A DNA stretch of 36,534 bases from Deltaproteobacteria bacterium (GTDB lineage Bacteria; Bdellovibrionota; Bdellovibrionia; Bdellovibrionales; JAMPXM01), in the NCBI GenBank assembly GCA_017302795.1, contig JAFLCB010000020.1, positions 1 to 36,534 of the forward strand, given 5' to 3'. The notes beneath the pieces are model-generated. The model worked only from the letters and a program-made list of their open reading frames with translations, was not told the DNA's origin and made no database searches. This document shows positions 35,715 to 36,534 of the stretch, in pieces. How positions within the stretch are numbered: the first letter of the stretch is position 1; each line of letters starts with the position of its first letter. The position numbers were made by a program, and so were the translations under genes.

Positions 35715-35722
35715 GCTATAGT
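35715..35722 (+). promoter_or_regulatory. Possible extended -10 element upstream of the peroxiredoxin
   Basis: A G-C-TATAGT stretch (-10 TATAGT at 35717-35722, preceded by TTG) resembles a TG-extended -10. A good -35 at normal spacing is not present. It would give a leader of about 30 bases before the GGAGG (35749-35753) and ATG 35760. Confidence 0.35.
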
Positions 35723-35759
35723 GCTGTCAGCCCTACAGAATGTTTCCTGGAGGTATTTT

Positions 35760-36245
35760 ATGGCAAGCACATCGACAGCACCTGGCACCTTGAGTTTGGG
35801 CCAATCGTTCCCCGAGTTTTCACTTCAAAATCAGGACGGCAAAACACGCACGCTTCGCGACTACGCTGGGCGCTGGCTGATTTTGTACGTTTATCCAAAG
35901 GACGACACCCCAGGCTGCACAGTTCAAGGCAAGTCCTTTACAGAACAAAAGGCGGAGTTTGATCGCTTAGGTGTATCAATTGTTGGACTGAGCGCCGACG
36001 ATGTAAAATCGCACAAAGATTTCTGCTCGAAGTATTCGTTCACAATTGAATTGTTGGCGGATCCCAAGGGTGACCTTCTTCAGGCTGCAAAAGTTGGACA
36101 GTCCGAATACAAGGGCACGATGTACTGGGATCGAACCACATTTATGATCGATCCAAACGGAAAAGTTAAAAAGATCTATCAAAAGGTAAATCCAGTGGGC
36201 CACGAGGCGCTATTGCTAGGAGACCTGAAAGAGATCGTGAAGTAA
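35760..36245 (+). CDS. bcp: Bcp/PrxQ-type peroxiredoxin
   Basis: The 161-residue product reduces hydrogen peroxide and organic peroxides. The peroxidatic Cys is in YPKDDTPGCTVQGKSF (PxxxTxxC), with the FSLQNQDGKTRTLRDY start and RTTFMIDPNGKVKKIY end typical of Bcp. E. coli Bcp has a resolving Cys five residues after the peroxidatic one; here that position is not Cys. A second Cys occurs only in KDFCSKY. It may be a 1-Cys type or use that distant Cys. ATG 35760 is chosen over an earlier in-frame start because GGAGG lies 6 bases upstream. Confidence 0.93.
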   Translation: MASTSTAPGTLSLGQSFPEFSLQNQDGKTRTLRDYAGRWLILYVYPKDDTPGCTVQGKSFTEQKAEFDRLGVSIVGLSADDVKSHKDFCSKYSFTIELLADPKGDLLQAAKVGQSEYKGTMYWDRTTFMIDPNGKVKKIYQKVNPVGHEALLLGDLKEIVK

Positions 36246-36248
36246 AAT

Positions 36249-36419
36249 ATGTCGCAGATAGGTCTGTTCACTAAGAGAAAGTTTTGGCCTCTTTTTTGGA
36301 CTCAATTTTCCGGTGCGTTCAACGACAATTTGTTGAAGAACGCACTCGTGATCATGGTGACGTTTCAATCTGCGACAGTTTTTGGACTTCCGTCTTCGCA
36401 AATAGTTTGCGGTAGTTGA
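36249..36419 (+). pseudogene. Truncated start of an LplT/Aas-like MFS transporter
   Basis: It reads 56 residues, beginning SQIGLFTKRKFWPLFWTQFS then GAFNDNLLKNALVIMVTF, the first helix of an MFS transporter of the LplT/Aas (lysophospholipid) type. The frame breaks after SSQIV into CGS and a stop. A normal protein would continue for about 350 residues. Either the gene is disrupted here or the sequence joins unrelated DNA (assembly edge). Starts 3 bases after the peroxiredoxin stop. Confidence 0.55.
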
Positions 36420-36461
36420 GAATTGTGTTTACAGCGCGCCCTCGTTCGGGAGTTTTACGAG

Positions 36462-36533
36462 TTAGATCATTTCTTGTTCAGTCGTCACCTCCGTTTTTTC
36501 AATCACGTATTTTTTGTAGAGTTCGTAACCGTC
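36462..36533 (-). CDS. C-terminal tail of an unidentified minus-strand protein (5' partial)
   Basis: The minus-strand frame from the window edge reads 23 residues ending DGYELYKKYVIEKTEVTTEQ then EMI and a TAA. It looks like genuine coding sequence but is too short to assign. Its presence 43 bases from a truncated transporter start supports a junction between two unrelated pieces around 36405-36460. Confidence 0.35.
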   Translation of the reverse strand, partial: DGYELYKKYVIEKTEVTTEQEMI

Positions 36534-36534
36534 G

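Overview
The window looks like a chromosomal segment of a Bdellovibrio-like predatory bacterium (Bdellovibrionota). The clues are an HNH nuclease of the type repeated in those genomes, many TTG/GTG starts, several lipoproteins and outer-membrane-type proteins, a long PilZ/receiver-like protein, and a very large alpha-2-macroglobulin. Base composition is moderate. This assignment is inferred from gene style, not from a marker gene. I found no rRNA, tRNA, CRISPR array or insertion sequence.

Layout. 1-2118: a partial ORF, a 5'-disrupted ORF with an HEMEH zincin motif, a long non-coding stretch, and an HNH endonuclease whose ribosome binding site lies in a hairpin. 2119-5145: a structured leader, then a tldD/tldE-type protease pair. 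5155-8929 (minus): DUF454 membrane protein, RND efflux pump, small parvulin. 8975-14042 (minus): lipoprotein, Gcr-type membrane protein (COG4389), PilZ/receiver-like protein. 14175-15652 (plus): a PEGA lipoprotein and a barrel-like ORF that look like one frameshifted gene. 15646-17529 (minus): ABC-F ATPase.

The metabolic core is 17679-22963: a CoA-acylating semialdehyde dehydrogenase (mmsA-like), a URC1-type GTP-cyclohydrolase-II homologue, URC4 (DUF1688), a uracil phosphoribosyltransferase and a uridine kinase, all on the plus strand with tiny gaps or overlaps. This reads as a reductase-independent (URC) uracil/uridine degradation operon. Salvage enzymes make UMP, URC1/URC4 open and process the pyrimidine, and the dehydrogenase would turn the three-carbon semialdehyde into acetyl-CoA. 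That would suit an organism feeding on prey RNA. A 2075-residue alpha-2-macroglobulin follows 24 bases downstream.

29230-32451: small exported protein (minus), CoA-transferase (plus), SRAP/YedK-like protein (minus), TerC-family membrane protein (minus). 32520-35212 is a compact five-gene plus-strand cluster: an unknown protein, an XRE-like HTH protein, a winged-helix regulator with a degenerate receiver, a GNAT/N-acyl-amino-acid-synthase-like protein and a haem-oxygenase-fold diiron oxidase. It is the best candidate here for an undescribed biosynthetic or signalling system. The window ends with an unknown protein, a Bcp/PrxQ peroxiredoxin, and an abruptly broken MFS transporter start next to an unrelated minus-strand gene tail.
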